A stretch of 64,000 nucleotides of DNA from Campylobacter armoricus (GCF_013372105.1 NZ_CP053825.1:124001-188000); one strand, 5' to 3'. Shown: positions 36,477-46,263, numbered from the stretch's first letter. Translations and numbers: made by a program. The notes: generated from the sequence alone by a model not told the origin.

Positions 36477-37456
36477 TGTATAAAATTTTCAAGATTGATT
36501 TTTTTATTGTGTTCTCTTAAAAATAAAATAAGTCTAAAATCTTTATATTCATTTTGATCATTGCCAAGCTCGCTTAATAATTCATCATACATTCCAAATT
36601 CAGCCAATGTATAAAAATACGCTCTTAGAGCTTGAACTTGGTTGTCTTTTAATTTTTTATATAATGCAATTAAAATTTGAGGTTCTACTTTTTTGCAAAG
36701 AATTTTTGCAATTTTCATATATGTACTTTCATCTAGTATATTCATACTTAATAAAACTTCTATTTCTGCATGGTTTAATTCTATATTTTCATCTGTAAAT
36801 CTATGAAAAATTAATAAAATATCATCTTGACTTTTTTGTATTTTAAGTGTTTTAATTTGATTATATGGTGCATTTTTTAATACCTGTTCGTAGGCAAATA
36901 TTTCAAGTTCATTAGATAAGTTTTCTTTATTTTTAATAAAAGAAAAAGCATAATTACTATCTTTTTGAAAATGATTTTTTTCATTGTGTATAAAAAATTC
37001 GTTATTAGATTCAAGCTTGTATTTTTTTAAATCTACAAAATCATTATTTTTTAGTTGTTCAAAAATATCAATAATAGCATCTATTTTAGGATTTTGATTT
37101 TTCTCTTTAAAATATAATGCTTGTGTATTTTTTGCTATTTCTTGGAATTCTTGAGTTTTAAATTTTATTTTACTTATTTTTTTTAGAAAAATATCAATAA
37201 TAAAATTTTCATAATTTTTGCTATCTTTGATAAGATTTTTATATTGTAAATGTTTTAAAAACCCATAAAAGCTCATATGTATTAATGCTAAAACCATTAA
37301 TACAAAAGCAGGTAAAATGATCCATAAACTAATAGGTAGTGTTAATTCAAAAGAAGAAAGTATAAAAGTATAATTTCCTAAATTTAGATTATAGACTAAG
37401 GTTGCTACAATTAAAAGATATACAAAACTTGCAAAGAAAAATAATTTTATTTTCAT
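36473..37456 (-). CDS. Membrane protein of unknown function
   Basis: 327 residues. Two spans at about 5-25 and 42-65 (LFFFASFVYLLIVATLV; LWIILPAFVLMVLALIHM) anchor a soluble, mostly helical C-terminal part of about 250 residues. No motif recognised. The last third (ESTYMKIAKILCKKVEPQILIALYKKLK) looks like TPR- or HEAT-type helices. It is locked between dksA and dus by four-base overlaps, and the same neighbours occur in C. jejuni as I remember. No function can be assigned. Confidence 0.85.
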   Translation of the reverse strand: MKIKLFFFASFVYLLIVATLVYNLNLGNYTFILSSFELTLPISLWIILPAFVLMVLALIHMSFYGFLKHLQYKNLIKDSKNYENFIIDIFLKKISKIKFKTQEFQEIAKNTQALYFKEKNQNPKIDAIIDIFEQLKNNDFVDLKKYKLESNNEFFIHNEKNHFQKDSNYAFSFIKNKENLSNELEIFAYEQVLKNAPYNQIKTLKIQKSQDDILLIFHRFTDENIELNHAEIEVLLSMNILDESTYMKIAKILCKKVEPQILIALYKKLKDNQVQALRAYFYTLAEFGMYDELLSELGNDQNEYKDFRLILFLREHNKKINLENFIQ

Positions 37457-37809
37457 AATTCTTTCCTTTTTTCTAAGTTCTCACGACAATTTATGCAGTA
37501 TTTTGCATGAGGTTTTATTTTCAATCTTTCAGGGTGAATATTATCCTCACAATACTCACAAATACCATAAGTATTATTTTCTATTTTACTTAATGATTGT
37601 TTAATTTCTTCTAACTCGATTTTTAAATTTTCATTAATCTTAAAATCAATATGTGAGCTATTATCAATTTGCTGTAAATCAACTTCATCTCTGGGTTCGC
37701 TATCGTGTAAATTATGTATATTGTCTATATTACCTTGAAGCTGGTTTAAAATTTCTTTTTGTCTTTGGATTAAAATGTTTTTTATCTCACCTAAATTTAA
37801 TTCTTGCAT
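37453..37809 (-). CDS. dksA: DksA-like RNA polymerase regulator
   Basis: 118 residues: N-terminal coiled coil (about 1-75) and a TraR/DksA zinc finger GICEYCEDNIHPERLKIKPH plus KYCINCRE (CxxC and CxxC). The coiled-coil tip ...DEVDLQQIDNS corresponds to the acidic DxxDxA tip that enters the secondary channel of RNA polymerase. It works with ppGpp in the stringent response, which ties in with the Ppx/GppA gene earlier in the window. Confidence 0.93.
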   Translation of the reverse strand: MQELNLGEIKNILIQRQKEILNQLQGNIDNIHNLHDSEPRDEVDLQQIDNSSHIDFKINENLKIELEEIKQSLSKIENNTYGICEYCEDNIHPERLKIKPHAKYCINCRENLEKRKEL

Positions 37810-37817
37810 AAACGCTC

Positions 37818-38273
37818 CTATTTATGATATGGATGATTTGTATTAATACAAAATGCACGATAAATTTGCTCTAAAAGCATAGTTTTTGCAAATTTATGCA
37901 CTAAAGTCATCTTGCTGAGTGCTATACTTGTATGCATTTGTGTGGTAAAATCTTGTTCAAATCCATAAGCACCACCAATAAAAAAAGAAATTTCATTTTT
38001 ATCTTGGAGTAATTTTGCAAATTCTATACTTGTAAGCTCCTTGCCTTTTTCGTCTAATGCTATACAAAACCCTTTTTTGTAAGGGTTAAAGGCATTTGTA
38101 TAAGATTTTTTAGCTTCTATTGCATTTGTGTTTTGTGCTAAAGCTACTTTATTATTGAAAATACATATATCATTAAAAATGCAAAATTTTTTAATGAGTT
38201 TAATGTAGTGTTCATTTATTTTGCTAAAATCATCTTTATTGTTTTTCTGAATGCTTAAAAGATTAATTTGCAT
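37818..38273 (-). CDS. rlmH: 23S rRNA pseudouridine1915 N3-methyltransferase RlmH
   Basis: 151 residues of the SPOUT class. [28 protein letters not shown] (SAM-binding knot) and the C-terminal [19 protein letters not shown], where the final Tyr/His/Lys cluster is the RlmH signature. Methylates pseudouridine 1915 in helix 69. Two bases separate it from accD. Confidence 0.95.
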   Translation of the reverse strand: MQINLLSIQKNNKDDFSKINEHYIKLIKKFCIFNDICIFNNKVALAQNTNAIEAKKSYTNAFNPYKKGFCIALDEKGKELTSIEFAKLLQDKNEISFFIGGAYGFEQDFTTQMHTSIALSKMTLVHKFAKTMLLEQIYRAFCINTNHPYHK

Positions 38274-38275
38274 TT

Positions 38276-39118
38276 TTAGTTTTTAGAAAAAAATCTTAAA
38301 AAATCTGCTATAAATTTTTTATGACTACTTCTTTCTACAATAGCATCAATCAATCCATGTTCGAGTAAAAATTCAGCCTTTTGGAAGCCTTCAGGTAAAT
38401 CAGCTCCTATGGTTTGTTTAATCACTCTAGCTCCAGCAAAACCCACTAAAGCACCAGGCTCAGCTATGATAATATCTCCAAGCCAGGCAAAAGAAGCACT
38501 AACTCCACCCATTGTTGGATCTGTTAATACTGAAATATAAGGTAGTTTTTCCTCGGCTAATAATTTTAATGCGGCGCTAGTTTTACTCATTTGCATTAAA
38601 GAATAAGTACTTTCTTGCATTCTAGCACCACCGCTTGCACTTACTATAATCACAGGAGTTTTCTTTTCTATAGCTCTTTCTATAGCTCTAAGAATTTTTT
38701 CCCCTTCAACCGAGCCTAAACTTCCACCCATAAAAGAAAAATCAAAAACAACTAATTGTGTCTTAATTCCATCTATAGTGCATTCCCCGCTTATTGCGGC
38801 ACTTTTTCTACCTGTTTTTTCTTCATTTTCTGCTAATCTTTTCTTATAGGATTTACTATCGACAAATTTTAACGGATCAACCGCGTGTAAATCTTTATCC
38901 ATTTCTACAAAAGTATTTTCATCACTTAGCAACTCTATGCGTTTTAATGGAGAAAGTCTCATATGAAAATTACATTTAGGGCATACATTATAACAAGTTT
39001 CTATTTCTTTATAATACATTAATGCATGACAAGAATTACATTTAACCCAATGATTTGGTGCTTCACTTGGAGTTGATTGTTTGCGTCTTATACTAGAAAA
39101 AATATCTAAAAAATTCAT
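38276..39118 (-). CDS. accD: Acetyl-CoA carboxylase carboxyltransferase subunit beta
   Basis: 280 residues. N-terminal zinc ribbon ([19 protein letters not shown] then NVCPKC) and a crotonase-type carboxyltransferase core with [29 protein letters not shown] and [13 protein letters not shown]. It joins AccA to make malonyl-CoA, the substrate of FabD encoded elsewhere in this window. Own TATAAT upstream after the bamA terminator. Confidence 0.98.
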   Translation of the reverse strand: MNFLDIFSSIRRKQSTPSEAPNHWVKCNSCHALMYYKEIETCYNVCPKCNFHMRLSPLKRIELLSDENTFVEMDKDLHAVDPLKFVDSKSYKKRLAENEEKTGRKSAAISGECTIDGIKTQLVVFDFSFMGGSLGSVEGEKILRAIERAIEKKTPVIIVSASGGARMQESTYSLMQMSKTSAALKLLAEEKLPYISVLTDPTMGGVSASFAWLGDIIIAEPGALVGFAGARVIKQTIGADLPEGFQKAEFLLEHGLIDAIVERSSHKKFIADFLRFFSKN

Positions 39119-39147
39119 TATCGCTACCTAAATATAAAAATTTTAAA

Positions 39148-39153
39148 ATTATA
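39148..39153 (-). promoter_or_regulatory. TATAAT box for the accD-rlmH-dksA-dus operon
   Basis: Minus-strand GCTATAATTTT places TATAAT directly after the bamA terminator stem and 30 bases before the accD ATG. Genes downstream to dus overlap or nearly touch, so it likely drives all five. Confidence 0.55.
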
Positions 39154-39182
39154 GCAAGATTTTATATTTTTTAAAATCTTGC
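39154..39182 (-). terminator. Terminator formed with the last codons of bamA
   Basis: On the minus strand GCAAGATTTTA (final Ala-Arg-Phe codons and stop start) pairs with TAAAATCTTGC around a seven-base loop, followed by TATAATTTT. The 5' arm is bamA coding sequence, an economical arrangement. Confidence 0.6.
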
Positions 39183-41387
39183 ACCCAACATAAATTCAAA
39201 TTTGCTTAAATCATCTTTGGAATTTGTATTGAAAGGTTTAGCAAAAACTAAATTCAAAGCTCCTAATGGAGTTAGCCATTCAAAACCTATACCAGTACTC
39301 CATCTTTGAATTTGAGTTAAAGAACTTTGCCCTATAGCTCCATAATCAAAAAATACACTTCCTCTTAATTTTATTCTATCAAAAATAGGAAAGCTAAGCT
39401 CTACAGAATTTGCAAAAGCCACAGTACCACCTGTTTCATCACCCCATTCATTTTTTGGACTAACACTTCTTCTATCAAAACCTCTAATAGTTCCTATGCC
39501 TCCAAGATATAGTTTTTCATTGATTGGTAAATACCCTTGATCCCATACTTTATAAAAGCTAGCTTTGTAACGATAGATCAAATCCCATCCTATAAAATCT
39601 TCTAAACCTTGATAATAGTTAAATTTAGTAACAGAGCTTATAAATTCTTGATCACCACCCAAGCCTGCATATTCAAGTGAGGTTGATGCAATAAAGCCAG
39701 ATCTTGGTAAATAATAATCATCGGTATTGTTAAATACTATTGAAGGTGTTAAAGAACTTTTATAAGTTTTACCAAGCTTATATCCTTGTGCAATTAAACG
39801 ATTGCTTAAATGATATATATCACTTTGTTCAAGATTATAAGTTAAATCTATATTTGTATATCTTCCTAAAGATTTGCCAACACTTACATTAAAACCATAG
39901 TTTCTTTCATCATAGCTATCCCATTCTAAGCGATCTGAATATAAAGATCCTCCAAGAGAATAATCACTATCATTAACTCTAGGATTTCTTAAAGACACTC
40001 TACCTGAAAGTGTATCATCGCCTTTATCAACGCTAACACTTCCTTTCATACCAGAACCTAATATATTTGCATCAGATAAAGAAGCACTTAGTAAAATTCC
40101 ATCACTAGTTCCATATCCAATACCGCCAGAAATAGCTCCTGTTGAAGCCTCTTTTACTTCTATTATTAAATCAATATGTGTGTCATCTATTCTTTGTTCT
40201 TTTATATTCACATTCTCAAAATAAGCAGTTCTTCTTAATGCGTTTCTTGAGTCTGTTAAATCAGTTCTATTATAAAGATTTCCCTCGGTTAAATAAAGCT
40301 CTCTACGAATAACTCTATCAACCGTTTTAGTATTGCCAGAAATAATAACATTTCTAACATAAACTTTCTCGTTTGGTATTACTTTAAAAACAACCACTGC
40401 TTCATGATTTTCTTTATCTTTTTGTATGTCAGGGATAACTTGCACAAAAGCATAACCTAAATCTGCTGTTTTTGTTTCTATGGTTTTTATATCTTCTCTC
40501 AATTTTTCTATATTAACTATTTTTCCAATACTTAATTTTAAATCATTTACCAAAGCTTCATTTTCTTCATCACTAAAAATTGGATTAAAGATTTTAATAT
40601 CTTTGACCTTATAAACTTCACCTTCGTTAATAAAATATGTCAAATCAGCTTGATAAGTATCTGTGTAAGTATTTAAAAATGCAGGTGATACACTAACATC
40701 TAGATAACCTTCTTTTAAATATACATCCGAAATTCTTGAACTATCATTTGCAAGATCAAAAATTTTAAGTTTGCCATCATTAAATCCCCACATCCATCCT
40801 AGGATTTCTTTTTGTTTGTTAGCTATGACAGGTTCAATATCTGAATAGCTCAATTTTTTTGCTCCACTTAAATGAACTTTTTCTATGATAATGTTTTCAC
40901 CACGATTTACGATAAATGTTAGTTTAAGAGAGTTTGAGTTGCTTAGTTTTTCGCTTTTTATTTCTACTATGGTGTCATAAAATCCTTTGGCTTGATAAAA
41001 AAGCTTAATTTTTTCTGCTGATTCTTTAGCTGAATTTTCATCATATAAAATTCCGGGTTTTAATCCTACTAAAGATTCTATTTGTTTTCTATCATTGCTT
41101 GCTATACCTTGAATATCAACTTTTCCAATTGAAGGTTTTTCTATTACTTTAAAGATTATTATGCTATTTTTTTCTTCAACTAATATATCTTTGAAATAAT
41201 TTCTATCAAAAAGATTTTTAATTGCCATATCTATACTAGCAGCATCAATTTTTTGACCAATTTTTAATTTTGAAATCGCAATAGCACTTTCTTTGGAAAG
41301 TTGCGATAAACCTTCAAATTTAATATCTTTAATCGTAGCTGCACATAAAGAACTTGAAAGTGCAAAAAAAACAAACCATTTTTTCAT
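39171..41387 (-). CDS. bamA: Outer membrane protein assembly factor BamA
   Basis: 738 residues: signal peptide (MKKWFVFFALSSSLCA), five POTRA domains to about residue 400 (starting IKDIKFEGLSQLSKESAI) and a 16-strand barrel ending FEFMLGARF with the C-terminal Phe. The barrel has the family lid-loop motif IRGFDRRSVSPK (VRGF type). It inserts beta-barrel proteins, such as the autotransporter encoded at 57313-60714. It diverges from tyrA. Confidence 0.97.
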   Translation of the reverse strand: MKKWFVFFALSSSLCAATIKDIKFEGLSQLSKESAIAISKLKIGQKIDAASIDMAIKNLFDRNYFKDILVEEKNSIIIFKVIEKPSIGKVDIQGIASNDRKQIESLVGLKPGILYDENSAKESAEKIKLFYQAKGFYDTIVEIKSEKLSNSNSLKLTFIVNRGENIIIEKVHLSGAKKLSYSDIEPVIANKQKEILGWMWGFNDGKLKIFDLANDSSRISDVYLKEGYLDVSVSPAFLNTYTDTYQADLTYFINEGEVYKVKDIKIFNPIFSDEENEALVNDLKLSIGKIVNIEKLREDIKTIETKTADLGYAFVQVIPDIQKDKENHEAVVVFKVIPNEKVYVRNVIISGNTKTVDRVIRRELYLTEGNLYNRTDLTDSRNALRRTAYFENVNIKEQRIDDTHIDLIIEVKEASTGAISGGIGYGTSDGILLSASLSDANILGSGMKGSVSVDKGDDTLSGRVSLRNPRVNDSDYSLGGSLYSDRLEWDSYDERNYGFNVSVGKSLGRYTNIDLTYNLEQSDIYHLSNRLIAQGYKLGKTYKSSLTPSIVFNNTDDYYLPRSGFIASTSLEYAGLGGDQEFISSVTKFNYYQGLEDFIGWDLIYRYKASFYKVWDQGYLPINEKLYLGGIGTIRGFDRRSVSPKNEWGDETGGTVAFANSVELSFPIFDRIKLRGSVFFDYGAIGQSSLTQIQRWSTGIGFEWLTPLGALNLVFAKPFNTNSKDDLSKFEFMLGARF

Positions 41388-41420
41388 TATTTATACCTAA
41401 ATTTTTATATACAAAAGCGT

Positions 41421-41426
41421 TATAAT
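41421..41426 (+). promoter_or_regulatory. TATAAT box for tyrA
   Basis: AAAGCGTTATAATACC gives TATAAT at 41421-41426, 40 bases before the ATG at 41466, in the 78-base spacer divergent with bamA. AAGGAA follows at 41455-41460. Confidence 0.6.
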
Positions 41427-41465
41427 ACCAAAATATTTTTAACTAATGCTTTTTAAGGAAAATTT

Positions 41466-42293
41466 ATGAAAATAGGTATAGTAGGACTTGGCTTAATAGG
41501 TGGTTCATTGGGGATTAGTTTAAAGGAAAATAAACTAATAGATTTAGTTTGTGGATATGATATTAATAAAGAATTTGAGCAAATTGCTTTGAATAAAAAG
41601 TTAGTGGATAAGATTGTTGATTTTGAAGAATTAAAAAAATGCAATATGATTTTTTTAGCTATTCCTGTAAATGCTATTGTAAAATTTTTACAACAACTTC
41701 AGGATATTCCCAAAGATTGCACCATCGTAGAACTTGGAAGTACTAAAGAAAAAATTATTAAAAATTTACCTTGTAATTTACAAAGACAATTCATTGCAGC
41801 CCATCCTATGGCAGGAACTGAAAATAGTGGACCAAATGCAGCTATAAAAGATTTATATAAAAATGCTGTTTGTGTTTTATGTGATATACAAAATGCAGAT
41901 CATATTCATCAAAAAAGAGCTATAGAAATTTTCTCAGATTTAGGAATGAAACTTGTATTTATGGATAGCATATCACATGATCATCATGCTTCTATTATTT
42001 CACATTTACCACATGTAATTAGTTTTTCTTTGGCAAATTTTGTAATGAAAGAAGAAAATAAAAAAAATATTGCCCATTTAGGTGGTCCTTCTTTTAAAGA
42101 TATGTGTAGGATTGCTAAATCAAATCCTCAAATGTGGAGTGGTATTTTTGAACAAAATAAACAAAATTTATTAAATTCAATTGACTTGTTTCAAAAAGAA
42201 TTACAAGAATGTAAGAAAATGATAGAAAAATGTGATATTAATGAGCTTGAAAATTGGATAAAAGATGCTAATAAATTAAGAGAAATTTTATAA
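41466..42293 (+). CDS. tyrA: Prephenate dehydrogenase
   Basis: 275 residues. NAD-binding GIVGLGLIGGSLG (4-16), LAIPVNAI, the substrate loop HPMAGTENSGP and ISHDHHASIISHLPHVISF with the catalytic His. It oxidises prephenate to 4-hydroxyphenylpyruvate for tyrosine synthesis. No chorismate mutase or ACT domain is attached, so it is the monofunctional form. Confidence 0.95.
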   Translation: MKIGIVGLGLIGGSLGISLKENKLIDLVCGYDINKEFEQIALNKKLVDKIVDFEELKKCNMIFLAIPVNAIVKFLQQLQDIPKDCTIVELGSTKEKIIKNLPCNLQRQFIAAHPMAGTENSGPNAAIKDLYKNAVCVLCDIQNADHIHQKRAIEIFSDLGMKLVFMDSISHDHHASIISHLPHVISFSLANFVMKEENKKNIAHLGGPSFKDMCRIAKSNPQMWSGIFEQNKQNLLNSIDLFQKELQECKKMIEKCDINELENWIKDANKLREIL

Positions 42294-42300
42294 ATTTTTT

Positions 42301-42306
42301 TATAAT
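42301..42306 (+). promoter_or_regulatory. TATAAT box before the M23 peptidase gene
   Basis: ATTTTTTTATAATTTAC follows the tyrA stop by seven bases, 64 bases before the ATG at 42370. A second, weaker CATAAT lies near 42328. Confidence 0.45.
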
Positions 42307-42369
42307 TTACTCTTAATTTGCTAAAGCATAATATATTTTTAACAAAAAATAGATTGAAAGTGAAGAAAT

Positions 42370-43749
42370 ATGGTTTTTGTGCGTAAAAGATCAAACAAAA
42401 AATGGGTTTTTATAGTTTTTTTGATAATTTTAGCTTTTATAGTATTTGTTTTAAATACGAGTTTATTTGAGAAAAATGCTCCATCAATTCAAACAAAATC
42501 AGATATTATTTATAGCAATTTAAATGATCCTATATCAATAGAAATAAATGATGAAAGTGTCTTAAAAGATATTAAGGTAACTTTGTATAAAGCAAATGAG
42601 ATTAATGGAGAAACTTTAGTTAATGAACATGTTAAAGGTAATAAAAAAAATATTCATTTTGATTTAAAATTGCCAAAACCAGCTTATAAAGAAAATATTG
42701 ATTTATATAAATTAGTAATAGAAGCAAATGATAGTAGCTTTTGGAATTTTTTCTTGGGTAATCAGACTATAAAAGAATTAAAAATCATAATAGATACCAA
42801 AAAACCTTTTGTAGAAATTTTAGACAATTCTTATCAAATTGAACAAGGTGGGGTTGGTAGTGTAGTATTTAAAGCAAGTGATGAAAATTTACAAGAAGTA
42901 TATATTACAAATGACAAAGATAAAATATATCAAGCAACGCCTTATATAAAAGAAGGATATTATGCAGCTTTAATCCCTTGGGAAGCGACTGAAGAGCATT
43001 TTAGAGCTTATGTTGTAGCAGTAGATAAGGCAGGAAATATAAATAAACAAAGAATTAGATACTATTTTGCAAATAAAAAATATCGTATTTCTAATATAAA
43101 AGTAAGTGATAGATTTTTAGATGGTAAAATAGAATTTCTAGCCCAACAATATGCTCCAAAAGATAGAGAGTTAAGTAGGCTTGAAAAATTTAAATTTGTA
43201 AATGAAGAGCTAAGAGCTTCTAATGAAGTAATTATCCATAATATTACTAGTAAAGTACCTGATACTTTAATAAATAATTTTAAAATAAATCTTTTTAAAC
43301 CTTTAAAAAATGGACAAAAAGTAGCCGATTATGCTGATCATAGATTTTATTCTTATAATAATCAAGCTTTTAGCAGTTCTTATCATATGGGGCTTGATCT
43401 AGCAAGTACAAAAGAAGCACCTATTATAAGTAGCAATAATGGAGAGGTTGTTTTTGTTCAAGAAAATGGAATTTATGGTTTAAATATTATAATTTATCAT
43501 GGTTTTGGAATTTATACTCTTTATGGACATTGCACAGTAGCTGAAGTAAATGTAGGGGATAAAATTAGAGTAGGCGATGTGATAGGAACAACAGGAACAA
43601 CAGGTTTGGCATTAGGCGATCATGTGCATTTTGGAGTATTGGTACAAGGTGTTGAGGTGCGACCTGAACAATGGCAAGATGCTAAGTGGATAAGAGAAAA
43701 TATCTATAATGTATTAGAATCAAGTAAAAAAAGAATTTTAAGTGAATAA
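42370..43749 (+). CDS. Membrane-anchored M23 peptidoglycan endopeptidase
   Basis: 459 residues with one N-terminal span (VFIVFLIILAFIVFVLNTSLF), a long periplasmic region and a C-terminal M23 (LytM) domain at about 335-445. Zinc ligands are intact: SYHMGLDLAS (HxxxD) and GDHVHFGVL (HxH), with YTLYGH between. It cuts peptide cross-bridges of peptidoglycan; in this group such enzymes contribute to helical shape. lpxC follows after two bases. Confidence 0.92.
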   Translation: MVFVRKRSNKKWVFIVFLIILAFIVFVLNTSLFEKNAPSIQTKSDIIYSNLNDPISIEINDESVLKDIKVTLYKANEINGETLVNEHVKGNKKNIHFDLKLPKPAYKENIDLYKLVIEANDSSFWNFFLGNQTIKELKIIIDTKKPFVEILDNSYQIEQGGVGSVVFKASDENLQEVYITNDKDKIYQATPYIKEGYYAALIPWEATEEHFRAYVVAVDKAGNINKQRIRYYFANKKYRISNIKVSDRFLDGKIEFLAQQYAPKDRELSRLEKFKFVNEELRASNEVIIHNITSKVPDTLINNFKINLFKPLKNGQKVADYADHRFYSYNNQAFSSSYHMGLDLASTKEAPIISSNNGEVVFVQENGIYGLNIIIYHGFGIYTLYGHCTVAEVNVGDKIRVGDVIGTTGTTGLALGDHVHFGVLVQGVEVRPEQWQDAKWIRENIYNVLESSKKRILSE

Positions 43750-43751
43750 AT

Positions 43752-44636
43752 ATGAATCAAACTACAATAGCAAGAGAAGTTAAAGGTGTTGGTATAGGTT
43801 TGCATAAAGGTGAACCCATAAGTATAAAATTAGAACCATTAGAAGCTGGAAATGGTATAGTATTTTATAGAAGTGATTTGGGAATTTCTTACGAAGCAAA
43901 ACCTGAAAATGTAATTGATACGCAAATGGCTACTGTCATTGGTGATCATAGAGGTTATGTTTCTACTATAGAGCATTTAATGAGTGCTATTAATGCTTAT
44001 GGTATAGATAATGTGCGTATAGTTTTAAATGCTAATGAGGCTCCTGTAATGGATGGTAGTAGCATAGGTTTTTGTATGATGCTTGAAGAAGCTGGTATAA
44101 AAGAGCTTGATGAAGCAAAAAAAATTTTAGTGATTAAAAAAACTATAGAAGTTAAAGAAGGTAATAAATTTGTGCGTTTAAGTCCTACTGATATGCCTAT
44201 TATAAACTATACAATTGAATTTGATAATCCTATTATAGGAAAACAAAATTATTGTTTTGAATTTAGTAAGGAAAATTACATCAATGAAATTGCAAGAGCA
44301 AGAACTTTTGGATTTTTAAAAGATGTCCAAGCTTTAAGAGCTATGAATTTAGGTCTTGGAGGAAGTTTGGAAAATGCAGTTGTGATAGATGATAACCGTA
44401 TCTTAAACCCTGAGGGTTTGCGTTTTAAAGATGAGTTTGTAAGACATAAAATTTTAGATGCTATCGGGGATTTAACTTTACTTGGATGTAGAGTTTTTGG
44501 AGATTATACTTCTTATGCAGGTTCGCACAAGCTTAATCATCTTTTAACTAAAGAACTTTTAAAAGATCCTAGCACTTATGAAGTGGTAAGCTTGGAAAAA
44601 AGCACACATAAAGTCTATGAAAGGGTTTTTGCATAA
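43752..44636 (+). CDS. lpxC: UDP-3-O-acyl-N-acetylglucosamine deacetylase
   Basis: 294 residues. Zinc site His75 in TIEHLMSAINAYGIDN, APVMDGSSIGF, FDNPIIGKQ, ARTFGF and the second zinc/catalytic region RHKILDAIGDLTLLG. It commits precursors to lipid A. The end of the gene overlaps the probable AUA start of the next gene in ATAA fashion. Confidence 0.98.
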   Translation: MNQTTIAREVKGVGIGLHKGEPISIKLEPLEAGNGIVFYRSDLGISYEAKPENVIDTQMATVIGDHRGYVSTIEHLMSAINAYGIDNVRIVLNANEAPVMDGSSIGFCMMLEEAGIKELDEAKKILVIKKTIEVKEGNKFVRLSPTDMPIINYTIEFDNPIIGKQNYCFEFSKENYINEIARARTFGFLKDVQALRAMNLGLGGSLENAVVIDDNRILNPEGLRFKDEFVRHKILDAIGDLTLLGCRVFGDYTSYAGSHKLNHLLTKELLKDPSTYEVVSLEKSTHKVYERVFA

Positions 44637-45085
44637 AAAAGGTTACTTTACTATTAAATGCCATTGCAAAACCTTTAATGCTTGGTATTTATGAAAAAGA
44701 TGAGTTGTTAAAAATTATTGAGAGTGATTTAAAAGTTAGCGAGTGTTTGCCAAAAATTATACAAGAATTGCTTTTGCAATATGAATTTGAAAAACTTATT
44801 TATGTGCATGGGCCAGGTTCTTATATGGGTATAAAAATTTCTTATGTTTCTTTTAAAGCTTTAGCTATGGTTAAAAATATTCCTTTAAAAGCAATTAGTG
44901 CTTTTGAGTTAAATAATAATACACCTATAGCGGCAAATAAGCATTTATGTTTTGTAAAAAAATATGATGGTGAAATTGCATTGGAAAAAATACAAGCAGG
45001 AAATTTCTTTATGCCTCAAAGTTTAAAAGGTTTGAATTTAAGTAAAGAAAATACACCCTTTTATGTTTTAGATGCGATTAATTAA
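44633..45085 (+). CDS. tsaB: TsaB-like protein (t6A tRNA modification), probable AUA start
   Basis: 150 residues if translation starts at AUA 44633. AAAGGG lies at 44620-44625, seven bases upstream, and the AUA overlaps the lpxC stop as ATAA. The first ATG (44678) would delete the opening strand KVTLLLNAIAKPLMLGIY that the ASKHA fold needs. Internal YVHGPGSYMGIKISYVSFKALA matches the TsaB GPGSFTGLR motif. An in-frame TGA at 44618 excludes earlier starts. TsaB is the scaffold for TsaD in threonylcarbamoyl-adenosine synthesis. The protein is short, lacking the C-terminal half of E. coli TsaB. Confidence 0.78.
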   Translation: MKKVTLLLNAIAKPLMLGIYEKDELLKIIESDLKVSECLPKIIQELLLQYEFEKLIYVHGPGSYMGIKISYVSFKALAMVKNIPLKAISAFELNNNTPIAANKHLCFVKKYDGEIALEKIQAGNFFMPQSLKGLNLSKENTPFYVLDAIN

Positions 45086-45093
45086 GGTTAAGA

Positions 45094-45972
45094 ATGAAAA
45101 TTTTAGTTCCTGCTACAAGTGCGAATTTGGGTCCTGGTTTTGATTGTTTGGGTTTAAGTTTAAAGTATTTTAATCAAACCATAATTGAAAAATCTAAATT
45201 TTTTAGTATCAGCATACATGGGCAAGGTGAAAATAATATCTATCTTAAAAAAAATAATACTTTTGTAAATATATTTTATGAAATTTATCAAAAACTTAGT
45301 GGAAAAAAAGATACTTTCCGTTTTATTTTTCAAAATAACATTCCTTTATCAAGAGGTATGGGAAGTTCTTCTGCTGTGATAGTAGGAGCTATTGCTTGTG
45401 CTTATGAATTAAGCGGGTTTAAAATAGACAAAAATATCATTTTAAATGAAGCTTTAAAATATGAAAATCATCCAGATAATATTGCACCAGCTACTCTTGG
45501 TGGTTTTGTGTGTGCATTAACTTACAATGAAAAAGTTTTAACTATAAAAAAAGAAATAGATAAAGGTTTGCAAGCTGTTATTACTATACCTAATATACCT
45601 ATGAATACCCAAAAATCAAGAGCAGTTTTGGCTAAAAAAATCAACTTAGAAGATGGTGTTTTTAATCTTTGCCATGCTTCATTTTTGACGGCTTGTTTTT
45701 TAGAAAAAAAATATGATTTATTAAAATACGCAAGTTTAGATAAACTTCATCAAATTCAAAGAATGAAACTTTTGCCAGAACTTTTTGAAATACAAAAATT
45801 ATCTTTAGAAAACAATGCCCTTATGAGCACTCTTTCAGGTTCAGGTTCAAGTTTTTTTACCTTAGCTTATAAAGATGATGCAAAAAACATTAAAGAAAAA
45901 ATCAAAAATAAATTTGCTAAATTTAGGGTTGAGCTTTTAGATTTTGATGATGAGGGTTTTAAAATTTGCTAA
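45094..45972 (+). CDS. thrB: Homoserine kinase
   Basis: 292-residue GHMP kinase. VPATSANLGPGFDCLG (4-19), the ATP loop PLSRGMGSSSAVIVGA and the C-terminal MSTLSGSGSSFF. It phosphorylates homoserine for threonine synthesis. Eight bases after the TsaB-like stop; AAGGTTAAG serves as ribosome site. Confidence 0.97.
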   Translation: MKILVPATSANLGPGFDCLGLSLKYFNQTIIEKSKFFSISIHGQGENNIYLKKNNTFVNIFYEIYQKLSGKKDTFRFIFQNNIPLSRGMGSSSAVIVGAIACAYELSGFKIDKNIILNEALKYENHPDNIAPATLGGFVCALTYNEKVLTIKKEIDKGLQAVITIPNIPMNTQKSRAVLAKKINLEDGVFNLCHASFLTACFLEKKYDLLKYASLDKLHQIQRMKLLPELFEIQKLSLENNALMSTLSGSGSSFFTLAYKDDAKNIKEKIKNKFAKFRVELLDFDDEGFKIC

Positions 45973-45996
45973 AAATTCCAAAAAAAAGATATAATT

Positions 45997-46263
45997 TTGA
46001 AAAATCATATACCCATTAGAATGTGCATCGTTTGTAAAGGGCGTCACGAAAAGCAAAATTTGCATCAATTTCAAATAAAAAATTCTCAAATTGTCACTAA
46101 AGTGGAGTTTGGTAGAAGTATGTATATTTGTAATTTGTGTTTTGATAAAGATGAAAAAACATTGCAAAAAGCTTTTATGAGGGCTTGCAAAGGCAGTTTT
46201 TGTGGTAGTATAAAACAGCAGGATTTAAAGGAGATATTTTTTAATGGCAGATGTAAAGATTAG
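45997..46263 (+). CDS. YlxR family RNA-binding protein
   Basis: 88 residues of the DUF448/YlxR family: [23 protein letters not shown], the [11 protein letters not shown] patch and CxxC pairs. The start is a TTG at 45997; the first ATG (46021) would remove the conserved PIR before MCIVC. The family lies between nusA or thrB and infB in many bacteria and is linked to translation or RNase P. It overlaps infB by 20 bases. Confidence 0.85.
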   Translation: MKNHIPIRMCIVCKGRHEKQNLHQFQIKNSQIVTKVEFGRSMYICNLCFDKDEKTLQKAFMRACKGSFCGSIKQQDLKEIFFNGRCKD

